A stretch of 64,000 bases of DNA from Streptomyces fradiae ATCC 10745 = DSM 40063 (lineage in GTDB: Bacteria > Actinomycetota > Actinomycetes > Streptomycetales > Streptomycetaceae), in the NCBI RefSeq assembly GCF_008704425.1, contig NZ_CP023696.1, forward strand, positions 3,458,501 to 3,522,500. The letters are read 5' to 3'. Positions 33,927 to 42,405 of this stretch are shown here, piece by piece; positions within the stretch are counted from its first letter, which is position 1, and each line of letters opens with the position of its first letter. The notes beneath the pieces were generated by a model that was not told where the DNA came from, did no database searches, and saw nothing but the letters and a program-made list of their open reading frames with translations. The position numbers and the translations under genes were made by a program.

Positions 33927-34195
33927 TCAGTCACGGTAGGAAGCGGGGGCGCGGCCCGCGCGCGGACGTGCACCAACCGGTTGACGCCCGTGCCCGCACA
34001 CCCGCCGAGCGGGTGCCGCGCGGAGGTGCGGGGGCCGCGCTTCCGTCGGGTGGGCGGGGCCGGAAGGGCCCGGGGGCCGTGTCGCGGGCCGATCGTCATA
34101 CGGATGGGTGCGCCTGTGGATCGCCGGGGGGCGCCGGGAGACGGGCGCTGATATCCCGGAGGGGTAAGTGTCGCTTGCCGACTGGAGGGCCTCCC

Positions 34196-35011
34196 ATGAC
34201 CCCGTACGTCCCGACCATCAGCCTCGCGGTCGACTTCCAGCAGGGCGTCTCCGACGCCTGGTCGAAGGTCGCCCAGTTCGTGCCCAAGTTCGTGGCGTTC
34301 CTGGTCATCCTGGTCATCGGCTGGTTCCTGTCGAAGGTCATCGCCAAGGTGGTGGACCGGGTCCTGCGGAAGGTCGGCTTCGAGCGGCTCAGCGAGCGCG
34401 CGGGCGCCCAGCGCATGCTCGCGAACTCGCAGTACGACGCGACGGGCATCCTCAGCAAGGTCGTGTACTACGGGCTCCTCCTCGTCACCCTCCAGCTCGC
34501 CTTCGGCGTCTTCGGGCCGAATCCGATCAGCGGCATGATCAACGGCATCGTCGCCTGGCTGCCGCGGGCGCTGGTCGCGCTGGTGCTGGTGGTCGTCGCG
34601 ATGGCCATCGCCAACGCGGTGCGCACCATCGTGCGGGGCGTCCTCTCCGGCGTCTCGTACGGGAACACGGTCGCGACCGTCGTCTGGGCCGTGATCGTCG
34701 CGCTGGGCGTGATCGCCGCGCTGGGTCAGGCGGGCATCGCCACGGCCGTCACGCAGCCGGTGCTGTACGCGGTGCTCGCGACGGCGGCCGGCATCCTGAT
34801 CGTCGGGGTCGGCGGGGGCGCGGTCGTCCCGATGCGGCAGCGGTTGGAGCGGTGGATGAGCGCGGCCGAGCAGGAGACGTCGAAGGCCCGCTCGGGCGCC
34901 GGCGCGTACATGGCCGGCCGCGAGGACGCCCTGTCCCGGCAGCAGCGCGAGCAGGAGCGCCAGCAGCGCGGGGCGGGCGGCGGCGGCCCGGGCGGCGCCG
35001 ACCGGAGCTGA
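34196..35011 (+). CDS. CmpX-like mechanosensitive channel-family membrane protein
   Basis: The product is 271 aa with ATG at 34196 after GGAGGG. There are about five hydrophobic segments in two pairs, each with a conserved TM-helix motif (FLVILVIGWFLSKVIAKVVD, and a second copy LVLVVVAMAIANAVRTIV). The charged C-terminal tail ends in a Gln/Arg/Gly-rich region. The family (CmpX, conserved TM helix) is related to MscS channels. The 270-bp gap to the divergent carboxypeptidase gene holds both promoters. Confidence 0.82.
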   Translation: MTPYVPTISLAVDFQQGVSDAWSKVAQFVPKFVAFLVILVIGWFLSKVIAKVVDRVLRKVGFERLSERAGAQRMLANSQYDATGILSKVVYYGLLLVTLQLAFGVFGPNPISGMINGIVAWLPRALVALVLVVVAMAIANAVRTIVRGVLSGVSYGNTVATVVWAVIVALGVIAALGQAGIATAVTQPVLYAVLATAAGILIVGVGGGAVVPMRQRLERWMSAAEQETSKARSGAGAYMAGREDALSRQQREQERQQRGAGGGGPGGADRS

Positions 35012-35081
35012 CGGCTCCGGCGGAGCCGGGGCCCGGCGCGGCCGGGTGAGGGAGGAGGACTGACCGGGGCGCGGCTTCGTC

Positions 35082-35150
35082 GGGCCTGGGCCTGGGTCTG
35101 GGTCTGGGTCTGGGTCTGGGTCTGGGGCTGGGTCTGGGTCTGGGGCTGGA
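35082..35150. repeat. GGGTCT hexamer microsatellite
   Basis: About eleven tandem hexamers, mostly GGGTCT with GGGCCT and GGGGCT variants, lie between the channel gene and the stop of the next minus-strand gene. Confidence 0.85.
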
Positions 35151-35210
35151 CTCGTCCTGGACTTGCGCCTGCGCTCGGTCCTGGCTGGACCTCGCCGGTC
35201 CGGGGATCGG

Positions 35211-35672
35211 TCAGTCCGCGTCCAGGTCGAGATCCCGGTCCTGGTCCCGGTCCCGGCTGCGGTCCTGGTTTCGGCCGCGGTCCTGGTCCCGGGCCTGGTC
35301 AGGATGCCGGTCCCGGTCGAGGCCCTGGCCCCGGTCCTGGACCCCGTGCCGGTGCTCCTCGCCGGTGTCCAGGAGGTCGTACCGGCGTATCAGCCAGCAG
35401 ACGGCGGTCAGCCGGCACACCGCGAAGTCATGGCCCGGCGGCTCGTCCCAGCCGGTCTCGGCGAGGGCGTCGAGGAACCCGAGCGCGTAGTCCGAGAGGG
35501 TCTCCCCGTCCGGCGGTCCCGGCTCCAGCCCCGGTCCGGTCGCGCCGACGCGCTCGCGCACAGCGGCGACGTGCTGGTCGACGGCGGCGACGAAGCCGGG
35601 TTCGAAGGCGAACTCGGCCAGACGCGGCGCGAACGCCGTGACGACGGTGGCGAGGGGCGACGGGGAATGCAC
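35211..35672 (-). CDS. DUF6401-like protein with Asp/Arg repeat tail
   Basis: The product is 153 aa. The first 100 residues form a helical domain (LAEFAFEPGFVAAVDQHVAA, LSDYALGFLDALAETGWDE, HDFAVCRLTAVCWLIRRYDL) resembling DUF6401, a family seen near natural-product genes. From about residue 103 the sequence becomes a repetitive tail of RD/QD/LD dipeptides. The tail is encoded by GGTCCTGGTCCC-type DNA repeats that continue the low-complexity region downstream. It probably arose by repeat expansion into the stop. Confidence 0.6.
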   Translation of the reverse strand: MHSPSPLATVVTAFAPRLAEFAFEPGFVAAVDQHVAAVRERVGATGPGLEPGPPDGETLSDYALGFLDALAETGWDEPPGHDFAVCRLTAVCWLIRRYDLLDTGEEHRHGVQDRGQGLDRDRHPDQARDQDRGRNQDRSRDRDQDRDLDLDAD

Positions 35673-35893
35673 CCGCTCACGTTAGGCGGAGGGCACGCCT
35701 CCCGGTGAGTCCGGAAGCGGACATGCGACGCATCTCACGCTCACGGTGCAGTAGTTGATCAATCGGGGCGGTCCGGGCGGATTCGCGGGGCGCGGGATAG
35801 GGCCGGGCCCTCGGGGGCACCTGGGAGGGAACTCCTTTCGGAGCCCGGAGTCCGGAGCCCGGAGCCCGCCCCCAGAGTCCTCGGGAGGAACCC

Positions 35894-36256
35894 ATGAGCG
35901 CGGTCCTGCACGACAAGCTCTTCATGCGCCTGCACGAACTGCCGGTGATGGCCCACATGACCTACGACGAGACCGACCCCTACGCGGTGCGGGTGGCCTT
36001 CGCCAACGGCGATCACGTGTACGCGGAGTGGCGCCTCGACCGGGAGATGCTGCGGGAGGGCATGCGGCGGCCGGTCGGCGAGGGGGACGTCCGGATCTGG
36101 CCGGGGGTCCACATAGAACTGTGCGGCGAGGCCGACTTCACCGTCGGCGAGGAGTCGCTGGCGCGGTTCCTGGAGCGTACGTACGAGGTGGTGCCGGAGG
36201 GCGAGGAGCGGGTCGACGTGGACGGCCTCGTCACCCGCCTCCTGACCGCCGGCTGA
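35894..36256 (+). CDS. SsgA-family sporulation/cell division regulator
   Basis: The product is 120 aa with ATG at 35894 after GGGAGGA. The SALP core is clear: MTYDETDPYAVRVAFANGD, then W-R-L-D-R-E-M-L-R-E-G, then RPVGEGDVRIWP. These proteins steer FtsZ and wall-synthesis machinery during sporulation septation. It is slightly shorter than the usual 135-145 aa. It is a single gene preceded by a 220-bp region that includes repeated GGAGCCCGGAGTCC. Confidence 0.88.
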   Translation: MSAVLHDKLFMRLHELPVMAHMTYDETDPYAVRVAFANGDHVYAEWRLDREMLREGMRRPVGEGDVRIWPGVHIELCGEADFTVGEESLARFLERTYEVVPEGEERVDVDGLVTRLLTAG

Positions 36257-36345
36257 GGGCCCGCCCCGGAGGTGCGTCGCCGGGGGCGGGCCCGCGGGCC
36301 GGCCGCGCGCACCGGGTGTCCGCCGGTCCGTGCGGCGTCAGGGGG

Positions 36346-36762
36346 CTACCCGAGGGCGCCCAGGAGGTCGTCGCACGCCTGCCGGCAGCGGTGGCAGGCA
36401 TCGGCGCAGACGCGGCAGTGCTCGTGCCGCGAGGCGTGCCGTTCGCACTCGTCGGCGCAGGTGGCGCACGCCACGACGCAGGCGCGGAGGACCGCGCGGG
36501 TCAGATTGGCGTCGTAGCCGGTGTGGCGGGAGAGCACCGAGCCGGTCGCCTGGCACACGTCGGCGCAGTCCATGTTGGTGCGGATGCACTTGGCGAGCAT
36601 GTCGAGGTGCCCGGTCTCCGAGAGGCACGCGTCGGCACAGGCGCCGCACGCCTGCGCGCAGGCGGCGCACTCCTCGATGCAGTGCGCGAGCTTCTGCCGG
36701 TCGACGTCTCCGAGGTCGGCGGGGTAGGTGCGGAGCATGTCTTCGACGACGAGGGAAGCCAT
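36346..36762 (-). CDS. four-helix-bundle copper-storage (Csp-like, DUF326) protein
   Basis: The product is 138 aa with about eighteen cysteines in CxxxCxxCxxxC-type spacing along predicted helices (CIEECAACAQACGACADAC, CVVACATCADECERH, CRVCADACHRC). This matches cytosolic Csp proteins that fill a four-helix bundle with Cu(I). No signal peptide is visible, so it is cytosolic. It would protect against or store copper. The start at ATG 36762 is the natural choice. Confidence 0.9.
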   Translation of the reverse strand: MASLVVEDMLRTYPADLGDVDRQKLAHCIEECAACAQACGACADACLSETGHLDMLAKCIRTNMDCADVCQATGSVLSRHTGYDANLTRAVLRACVVACATCADECERHASRHEHCRVCADACHRCRQACDDLLGALG

Positions 36763-36916
36763 GGGGTCTCGCCTCCGATGGAGTTGTCCGTCTTGTGTCC
36801 GACCCGACCAGTGTCCCGCCGGGCGGAAGGACCCGCAGCCGCAGCCGCGGGTGGGGGCCGTGGCCGGGTGGGTGACCGGGGTCGCCGCCCGGTGCGCGGG
36901 GCGTCGCTCGGCGGCC

Positions 36917-36922
36917 TAGGCT
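36917..36922 (+). promoter_or_regulatory. candidate -10 TAGGCT for leaderless crcB operon
   Basis: TAGGCT ends 8 nt before the ATG at 36931 and no ribosome binding site intervenes. Confidence 0.4.
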
Positions 36923-36930
36923 CCCCTCCC

Positions 36931-37560
36931 ATGAACCAGCGCCCCACGCCGGACGGCCGCGCGCCCGACGACGGTGCTCCCCCGCCAGGCCCCGCACGAC
37001 CGGCCGGGCCGCGGACGGGGGCGGGGTCCGGACGGCACCCCGGCGGCTCCTCGCCCGCGCGGCGCTCGGGCGGCCACGCGCCGGGGCGGCCGTACGGGGG
37101 TCCCGTCCGGCGTGCGGGGGCCGCTTCCGCGCGGGCGGTACGGCGCGCCGCCGGGTCGTGGGCGGTGCTCGGTGCCGTGGCGGTCGGCGGCGCGCTGGGC
37201 GCGGGGGCGCGGTACGGGGTGGCGCTGGCGCTGCCCACCGCGCCGGGCGCCTTCCCCTGGGCGACACTGTGGACGAACGTCGCGGGCTGCGCGCTGATGG
37301 GGGTGTTCATGGCGGTGCTGGACGAGGCGCGGCACCCTCACCGGCTGCTGCGGCCGCTGGTCGGTACGGGGATGCTCGGCGGGTTCACGACGTTCTCGAC
37401 GTACGCCCTGGACATCCGGACGCTGCTGGAGCAGGGCCGTGCGGTCCCGGCGGCGGTGTACCTGGCGGGTACGCTCCTGGCCGCGCTGGCGGCGGTCGCG
37501 ACGGCCGCGTGGGCGACGCGGGCCGTGCTGGCGGCGGTGGGCGGGAGGAGGCGGGCATGA
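36931..37560 (+). CDS. crcB: fluoride channel subunit CrcB/Fluc (first copy), with long N-terminus
   Basis: The product is 209 aa. Residues 1-75 are a Pro/Gly/Arg-rich arm. The Fluc fold (about 78-205) has [11 protein letters not shown], then a [15 protein letters not shown] segment, and [12 protein letters not shown], which carries the pore Phe/Thr residues. Fluc forms a dual-topology dimer that exports F-. It overlaps the DUF190 gene by ATGA and is paired with a second crcB, suggesting a heterodimer. Confidence 0.93.
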   Translation: MNQRPTPDGRAPDDGAPPPGPARPAGPRTGAGSGRHPGGSSPARRSGGHAPGRPYGGPVRRAGAASARAVRRAAGSWAVLGAVAVGGALGAGARYGVALALPTAPGAFPWATLWTNVAGCALMGVFMAVLDEARHPHRLLRPLVGTGMLGGFTTFSTYALDIRTLLEQGRAVPAAVYLAGTLLAALAAVATAAWATRAVLAAVGGRRRA

Positions 37561-38081
37561 CCGGTGGGACGACAGGGGCAGCGGGTACGGGGGCGCCGGG
37601 CACGGGGGCGCCGGGTACGGGGGCAGCGGGTACGGGGGCGCCGGGCACGGGGGCGGCGACGCGGCTGACGGTGATCCTCGGCGAGGCCGACCAGTGGCAC
37701 CACCGGCCGCTGTACGCGGAGGTCGTGCACCGCGCGCACGAGGCGGGACTGGCGGGGGCGAGCGTCTTCCGGGGCGTGGAGGGCTTCGGCGCGTCGTCCG
37801 TGGTCCACACGTCGCGGCTGCTGTCGCTGAGCGAGGACCTGCCGGTGGCCGTGGTGATCGTGGACGACGACGCCCGTGTCCGGGCGTTCCTGCCCCGGCT
37901 GGCCGGCCTGGTGGACGGATGCCTGGTGACCCTGGAGCGGGTCGAGGTGCTCCGGTACGGGGGCGGTGGGAGCGGCGGCGAGGGCGGTGGGGGAGACCGG
38001 GGCGGCGGGGACGGGGTGCGTGCGGGTGACCGGGCGGACGGGGGCGGGGCCCGCGGGGACGGCGGGGGCGGGGCGCGGTGA
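37557..38081 (+). CDS. DUF190 (PII-like) protein
   Basis: The product is 174 aa. The DUF190 core (about 35-125) has [31 protein letters not shown] and [19 protein letters not shown], a ferredoxin-like PII-related fold. It is flanked by a GTGAPGTGA repeat at the N-terminus and a Gly/Asp/Arg-rich tail. Lying between two crcB genes with 4-nt overlaps on both sides, it is probably a regulatory or sensing partner of the fluoride channel. Confidence 0.88.
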   Translation: MTGGTTGAAGTGAPGTGAPGTGAAGTGAPGTGAATRLTVILGEADQWHHRPLYAEVVHRAHEAGLAGASVFRGVEGFGASSVVHTSRLLSLSEDLPVAVVIVDDDARVRAFLPRLAGLVDGCLVTLERVEVLRYGGGGSGGEGGGGDRGGGDGVRAGDRADGGGARGDGGGGAR

Positions 38082-38437
38082 CCTGGCTGCTCGTCCTGGC
38101 GGGCGGTGCGCTGGGCGCCCCGCTGCGGTACCTGACCGACCGGGCGGTCCAGTCCCGGCACGACACGGTGTTCCCCTGGGGCACCCTGGCCGTCAACGTG
38201 CTGGGCTCCCTCGTCCTGGGGGTCCTCGCGGGCGCGGCCGTGGCGTCCCCGGCGTACGCCCTGCTGGGCACGGGGCTGTGCGGGGCGCTGTCGACGTACT
38301 CGACGTTCTCGTACGAGACCCTGCGCCTGAGCCGGGCGGGTGCCACCGGCTACGCCGCCGCCAACGTGGCCGCCTCGGTCGTCGCGTCCGTGGCGGCACT
38401 GGCCCTGGGCGCCGCCCTGGGCGGGGCGCTCGGCTGA
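38078..38437 (+). CDS. crcB: fluoride channel subunit CrcB/Fluc (second copy)
   Basis: The product is 119 aa with GTG at 38078 overlapping the DUF190 stop (GTGA). It is a compact four-helix Fluc subunit with [25 protein letters not shown] and [12 protein letters not shown]. It lacks the N-terminal arm of the first copy. The pair fits the two-gene Fluc arrangement found in Gram-positives, where subunits with opposite topology form a heterodimer. Confidence 0.93.
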   Translation: MTWLLVLAGGALGAPLRYLTDRAVQSRHDTVFPWGTLAVNVLGSLVLGVLAGAAVASPAYALLGTGLCGALSTYSTFSYETLRLSRAGATGYAAANVAASVVASVAALALGAALGGALG

Positions 38438-38456
38438 CGCGGGGCGGCCGGCCGTA

Positions 38457-38494
38457 CCGGTCGGCCGACGGCCCTCCGGGCGACGGCCGACCGG
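38457..38494. terminator. 11-bp stem between convergent crcB and PAP2 genes
   Basis: CCGGTCGGCCG (38457-38467) and CGGCCGACCGG (38484-38494) flank a 16-nt loop just after the crcB stop. Confidence 0.5.
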
Positions 38495-38569
38495 GTCGCC
38501 GCGCTCCTCCGGCTGCCCTGCTGGTGGCTCGCCCGACCGGGCCGGGGCCCCGCCTCGGCCCGCCCCGCC

Positions 38570-39454
38570 TCAGCCCACCAGGTACGCCAGCGACGTGGCC
38601 GCGCCCAGGGCCGCGCCCGCCAGGGTCTGGGCCGGGGTGTGGTAGCGGAGCGCCACGCGGGACCAGCACACGGCGGCCGTCAGGGCGTACGCGGTGAGCC
38701 ACCACGCCGAGTCGACGCAGGCCAGCAGCGTCACCACCGACGACGCGACCGCCGAGTCCACCGAGATCTTCCACACCGTGTTGACGGCCAGCAGGCCCAC
38801 CGTCATCACCCACAGCGCGAGCATGGCGGTCAGGATGCCGACCGGGGCGCCGCCCGCCACCATGAGCAGCGATCCCGTACCGATCGAGCCGAGGATCACC
38901 AGGAAGATCGGTGCCCGCTGGGTGCGGTCCACGACGTGCCGGTCGCCCCAGCGGCCCCGGCCGCGCTCCCACTCGATATAGGCCGCCGGGACGATCCCGG
39001 CGCACAGGGCCCCGAGCAGGCCCCACAGCAGGCCGGTCCAGTGGCCCGCGGCGAGGGCGCCGACGGCGGGCATCCCGGCGAGGAGCACGTTGCGCGGCTG
39101 GAGCACGTCGGTGACCCGCCGGGCGGCCACCGCCACGGTCGTGGGCGGGGGCTCGGTCGCGGGCGCGGAAGTGGCCGGGGCGACGACGGGCGGGGTGGTG
39201 GCCGGGGCGACGGGCGGGGTGGTGGCCGGGCTCGTGGCCGGGGGTGCCGACGCGGGCGGGGGCGCGGCTGAGGGCGCGGGTGCCGGCGGGGCGACGGGTG
39301 GGGGCGCGGGTGCCGGCGGGGCGACGGGTGGGGGCACGGGTGCCGGCGGGGGCGTCGGCGTTGCCGGGTCCGCAGGGGAGGGCGCGGGCCGGGCAGGGGG
39401 CGCGGGCCGGGTGGGGCGTGTGGGCCGGGCCGGGGGTGTGGGACGGGGGGTCAT
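38570..39454 (-). CDS. PAP2-superfamily-like membrane protein with degenerate active site
   Basis: The product is 294 aa with ATG at 39454 overlapping the upstream stop (ATGA). Residues about 1-110 are Pro/Ala/Thr-rich repeats (PPVAPPAPAP). The C-terminal half has about five hydrophobic helices and a recognisable PAP2 tail SRVALRYHTPAQTLAGAALG. The usual SRx5HxxxD Asp is Gln. The middle motif reads KISVDSAVASSV, where PSGH-type enzymes have His. It may be a binding or channel-like relative rather than an active phosphatase. It is the last gene of the XRE-ImmA operon. Confidence 0.75.
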   Translation of the reverse strand: MTPRPTPPARPTRPTRPAPPARPAPSPADPATPTPPPAPVPPPVAPPAPAPPPVAPPAPAPSAAPPPASAPPATSPATTPPVAPATTPPVVAPATSAPATEPPPTTVAVAARRVTDVLQPRNVLLAGMPAVGALAAGHWTGLLWGLLGALCAGIVPAAYIEWERGRGRWGDRHVVDRTQRAPIFLVILGSIGTGSLLMVAGGAPVGILTAMLALWVMTVGLLAVNTVWKISVDSAVASSVVTLLACVDSAWWLTAYALTAAVCWSRVALRYHTPAQTLAGAALGAATSLAYLVG

Positions 39455-40659
39455 ACGAGCAGGCCCCTCGCCTTCTCCTCCGGTATCGAGCGGTACGCCT
39501 CCGCGACCCGCACCAGCCATGCCACCTCACCGTCCTGGTCCGCCGCCGGGCGGGTGTCGAACCGCGCGGCCTCCCCCGCCTCGGCGCCCGCCGCCTTCGC
39601 CGCCAGCGCGGCCTTGATCCAGTACGCGTCCGCCTCCGGTCCCGTCGAGCCGGCCGCCTCGCGCGCGGCGGGCAGCAGCCCGTCCGGCACGTAGTGGCGG
39701 AGCTTCTCCACCGCGTCCGCGATGTCGGCCGCCCACCGGTCCACCCGCAGGTCGGCCGGGGTGCCGAAGCGGGTCAGCTCCCGCGCCAGCGACGCCGGCG
39801 GGGCGAACGGCTGGTCGGGGAAGGCCGTCATGAGCTCCCGCCACATCGGGTGCAGCGCCGCCTGGGCCCGCCAGAGCCGCGCCCGGCGCCAGCCGGAGCC
39901 GAACGCCGGGATGGAGGCGCCGATCGCGAAGAGCGCGAACAGCAGCACCTGCGCCGCCTCGGTCGCCTTGTCGAAGCCCCGGGCGAAGCCGGCGGTCGGC
40001 TCCTCCACGACGCTGATCCACAGGAACAGCGTCCGGCTCACCGTGTATCCGACGCCGATGAACATGGCGGCCGTCATCATCCCGAGCCCGACCCGCAGGT
40101 GCCGCAGCGGCGCGTTCGCCGTCGCCAGCGCCCACTGGTAGGCGCACACGGCGGACGCGGCCCCCAGGTACAGGTAGAAGACGGTCATGTAGAGCGACGC
40201 GCCCCACTGCCCGGCGTGGTCCGACACGAACCGGTCGGAGGGCGTGGAGCGGTCCACGACCGTGAAGAAGAGCACCGTCAGCAGGATCAGCGTGGCCACC
40301 GACGCCTTCGCCGCCACGTGCTGGATCAGCCGCGCGAACCGGACGTGGCGCGGCACGGTCCCGCCCTCCGGGTACGTCCCGTAGATCGCCACGATGTAGC
40401 CGAGGATCGCCAGGATCGCGACCGTCGCCGTGTAGTGCTTGATCAGCACGGCCAGGTCGACGATCGGGCTGTTGTTGAGGCTGACCCGTACGACCTGCGT
40501 CTTCGTCCAGAGGGCGGCGGCGAACCCGGCGTAGCAGCCCCACAGGGCGCGGCGCCGCCTGTCCTCCTCGTCGCCCCACAGCGCGGCGGGCATCCGCCAC
40601 AGCGCCACCGCCGTCATCAGGGCGGCCACCAGGTAGCCGGCCAGGTCAAGCGCACTCAA
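39451..40659 (-). CDS. MAB_1171c-family multi-pass membrane protein
   Basis: The product is 402 aa starting with TTG at 40659, with AGGA 7 nt upstream. There are seven to eight hydrophobic segments in the first 260 residues (LAGYLVAALMTAVALWRMP, then KHYTATVAILAILGYIVAIY). A cytosolic helical C-terminal domain follows (AQAALHPMWRELMTAFPDQ and later LRHYVPDGLLPAAREAA). This is the layout of the putative-transporter family named after MAB_1171c (DUF6545), often found next to XRE and ImmA/IrrE genes. The function is unknown. It overlaps the PAP2-like gene by 4 nt. Confidence 0.8.
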   Translation of the reverse strand: MSALDLAGYLVAALMTAVALWRMPAALWGDEEDRRRRALWGCYAGFAAALWTKTQVVRVSLNNSPIVDLAVLIKHYTATVAILAILGYIVAIYGTYPEGGTVPRHVRFARLIQHVAAKASVATLILLTVLFFTVVDRSTPSDRFVSDHAGQWGASLYMTVFYLYLGAASAVCAYQWALATANAPLRHLRVGLGMMTAAMFIGVGYTVSRTLFLWISVVEEPTAGFARGFDKATEAAQVLLFALFAIGASIPAFGSGWRRARLWRAQAALHPMWRELMTAFPDQPFAPPASLARELTRFGTPADLRVDRWAADIADAVEKLRHYVPDGLLPAAREAAGSTGPEADAYWIKAALAAKAAGAEAGEAARFDTRPAADQDGEVAWLVRVAEAYRSIPEEKARGLLV

Positions 40660-40696
40660 TTCGCGTCCTCGCAGGGGGCTTCGTCGTCGGGTGCGT

Positions 40697-40818
40697 CGGA
40701 CGCGTCGGCCGCATCGGACGCGTCGGTCGCGTCAGTCGCTGTGGCCTCCGCGGTCCTCGCGGCCGTCACGGCCCTCGCGGCCGTCACGGTCCTCGAGGCC
40801 GTCACGGTCCTCGCGGTG
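40697..40818. repeat. 9-nt and 18-nt tandem repeats at the end of the ImmA/IrrE gene
   Basis: At about 40697-40740 a GACGCGTCG/GTCGCGTCG nonamer is repeated. At about 40759-40818 an 18-nt unit (GCGGCCGTCACGGTCCTC and variants) is repeated. The second array encodes the EDRDG repeats of the ImmA C-terminus and the first lies just beyond its stop. Confidence 0.7.
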
Positions 40819-41400
40819 GCCGCCGCCGCGCGGGGCTGCGCCTCGCTCGTCACGGCGGAAGACGTCCCGGCGGCGGTGGGCGACCGGCCGGGACAGGGAG
40901 TCGGCGAGCCGGCCGACCATGTCGTCGCCGGCCACCCCGCGGGCCAGGCGCGGGATCAGCGAGGCGCCGAGCTCGGCCATCCGCTCGTCGTGGGTGTCGT
41001 ACTGGGCACGGGCCTGCACGGTGGTGCCCGCCTGCATCACGCGGGAGATCAGCGACGTGTCGAACATCGGCAGCAGTCGCCGCAGCCGCTCCGCGTCGAG
41101 CGAGGTGCCGTGGTCGAACCACTCGTGGCACAGCTCGTGCAGGATGACGTGCTGCGTCTGGTACGTCGTGGGGCGGCGCCGGTACAGCACGAAGCTGGTG
41201 TCGCCGGCCTTCAGCCGCAGCCCGCAGGCGGAGTCGACGCGCGCCAGGCGCTCGGGCAGCTCCCGCAGGACGATGCGGCGGCCCCGCACGGCCTCCATGT
41301 TGGCGACCAGCTCGGGGATGGCGAACGGTGCCGGGATCGGCAGGTCGGCCAGACGGGCCTCGCACTCTCTGCGCAGCGCGCGCATGGACCGCTGGGACAT
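40732..41400 (-). CDS. ImmA/IrrE-type zinc metalloprotease
   Basis: The product is 222 aa with ATG at 41400 after GAGG. The gluzincin motif H88-E-L-C-H92 lies in HVILHELCHEWFDHGTS, preceded by a typical small N-terminal domain. The C-terminus (about 175-222) is an Asp/Arg/Gly repeat (EDRDG). ImmA/IrrE proteases cleave XRE-type repressors in phage, ICE and DNA-damage systems. The XRE gene directly upstream in the operon is a plausible substrate. The stimulus is unknown. Confidence 0.85.
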   Translation of the reverse strand: MSQRSMRALRRECEARLADLPIPAPFAIPELVANMEAVRGRRIVLRELPERLARVDSACGLRLKAGDTSFVLYRRRPTTYQTQHVILHELCHEWFDHGTSLDAERLRRLLPMFDTSLISRVMQAGTTVQARAQYDTHDERMAELGASLIPRLARGVAGDDMVGRLADSLSRPVAHRRRDVFRRDERGAAPRGGGHREDRDGLEDRDGREGRDGREDRGGHSD

Positions 41401-41478
41401 GGGGACCTCTTGATCGGAGTCACGCGTGTGCGACCTGCGGTCAGCGAGTCTAGCCAAGCCGGGCCGGACCCGTGTCCG

Positions 41479-41994
41479 TCAGCGGCGGCTCCCCGCGCCG
41501 CCGCCGGTGCCCTCCGCGCGACCGCCCCCACCGTCGCCCGCCGCGTCGCCCGCCGCGCCCGCGGGGCCCTCCGCACGGGTCTCCTGGAGGAGGGAGAGCG
41601 CGAACTCCAGCAGCTCCGCCGGGAGGCCGGCGTCGCCCGCGCCGCGGGCCGCGAGGCCGCTGATCTCCCCGGTACGGCGCTTGGCGAGGAACTGGAGGCC
41701 CGCGACCACGTCGTCCACGACCTCCGACTCCTCCTTGAAGAAGCGCCAGTCCACGCCGAAGCCCAGCCCGAGGGCCTTGAGGATGTCCTCGGACGGGTGG
41801 GTGACCTTGCCCGCCAGGATGTTGGAGAAGTAGCTGTGCGAGAGGGCGCCGCCACGCTCCCTGACCAGCTCGGAGAAGGCCCGCCCCGAGACCTTCTGGC
41901 CGGGGAAGGTCTTCTCCACCATGTACGCGACCTTCTGCTGCAGCGTTCTCAGCTCGGGTGCCGCGGTCCGCTCCCCGCCGTTGCCGTCGTCCAT
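41479..41994 (-). CDS. XRE-family helix-turn-helix regulator
   Basis: The product is 171 aa. ATG at 41994 has GGGG upstream, and ATG at 42006 is an alternative. The N-terminal half is a helix-turn-helix with LRTLQQKVAYMVEKTF, then GALSHSYFSNILAGKVTHP as the recognition region. A middle segment, VDWRFFKEES then VVAGLQFLAKRRTG, is followed by a Gly/Ala-rich tail. It heads the four-gene operon. An unusually A/T-rich stretch at about 42090-42130 upstream is its probable promoter and operator. Confidence 0.85.
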   Translation of the reverse strand: MDDGNGGERTAAPELRTLQQKVAYMVEKTFPGQKVSGRAFSELVRERGGALSHSYFSNILAGKVTHPSEDILKALGLGFGVDWRFFKEESEVVDDVVAGLQFLAKRRTGEISGLAARGAGDAGLPAELLEFALSLLQETRAEGPAGAAGDAAGDGGGGRAEGTGGGAGSRR

Positions 41995-42405
41995 CCCGAT
42001 CCCCATGTTCGCGTGCGGCGCTTCCGCGCGGTCGGTCAACGGGCCCGTACTGTACCGACCCCGACTCGGGCGGATCCGGTCCTGAGCGGGCTTGCGTAAA
42101 CACTCTACGTCACTGTTAACTCGAAAAAACATGGACAAGGGGCCACGAGGGGAGTCCCTTGCCCGTGCGGGCGCGCGTGTGCCCGGCCGCCCCGAGCGGT
42201 CCGGGCCGCGCGGCCCTGTCGTGGGCCCCGGTTTCGGCCCGGTCGTACGGCCTGCCGGGCGGCCCTCTCGTGCGGTCGGGCGGGGACGTCGGCGCGCGGC
42301 CCGGCGCGCGGCCCGGCGCGCGGCCCGGCGCGCGGGTCGGCCCGCTGGTCGATAGCGTGGCGAATCGGACATGTCACACCACCCGTGAACCGTGAGGGGA
42401 TCACC
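41995..42405. other. divergent intergenic region with 12-nt tandem repeat
   Basis: Positions 42291-42338 hold GGCGCGCGGCCC three times plus a variant copy. Positions about 42090-42130 are strikingly A/T-rich for this genome (GTAAACACTCTACG, then GTTAAC and AAAAAAC) and probably contain the XRE operon promoter. No gene is supported. Confidence 0.6.

Noticed and set aside
36763..36930. Fluoride riboswitch upstream of crcB
   Set aside because: The conserved GGxGATGGxxTxCCxCC core is not visible and a leaderless promoter leaves no leader.
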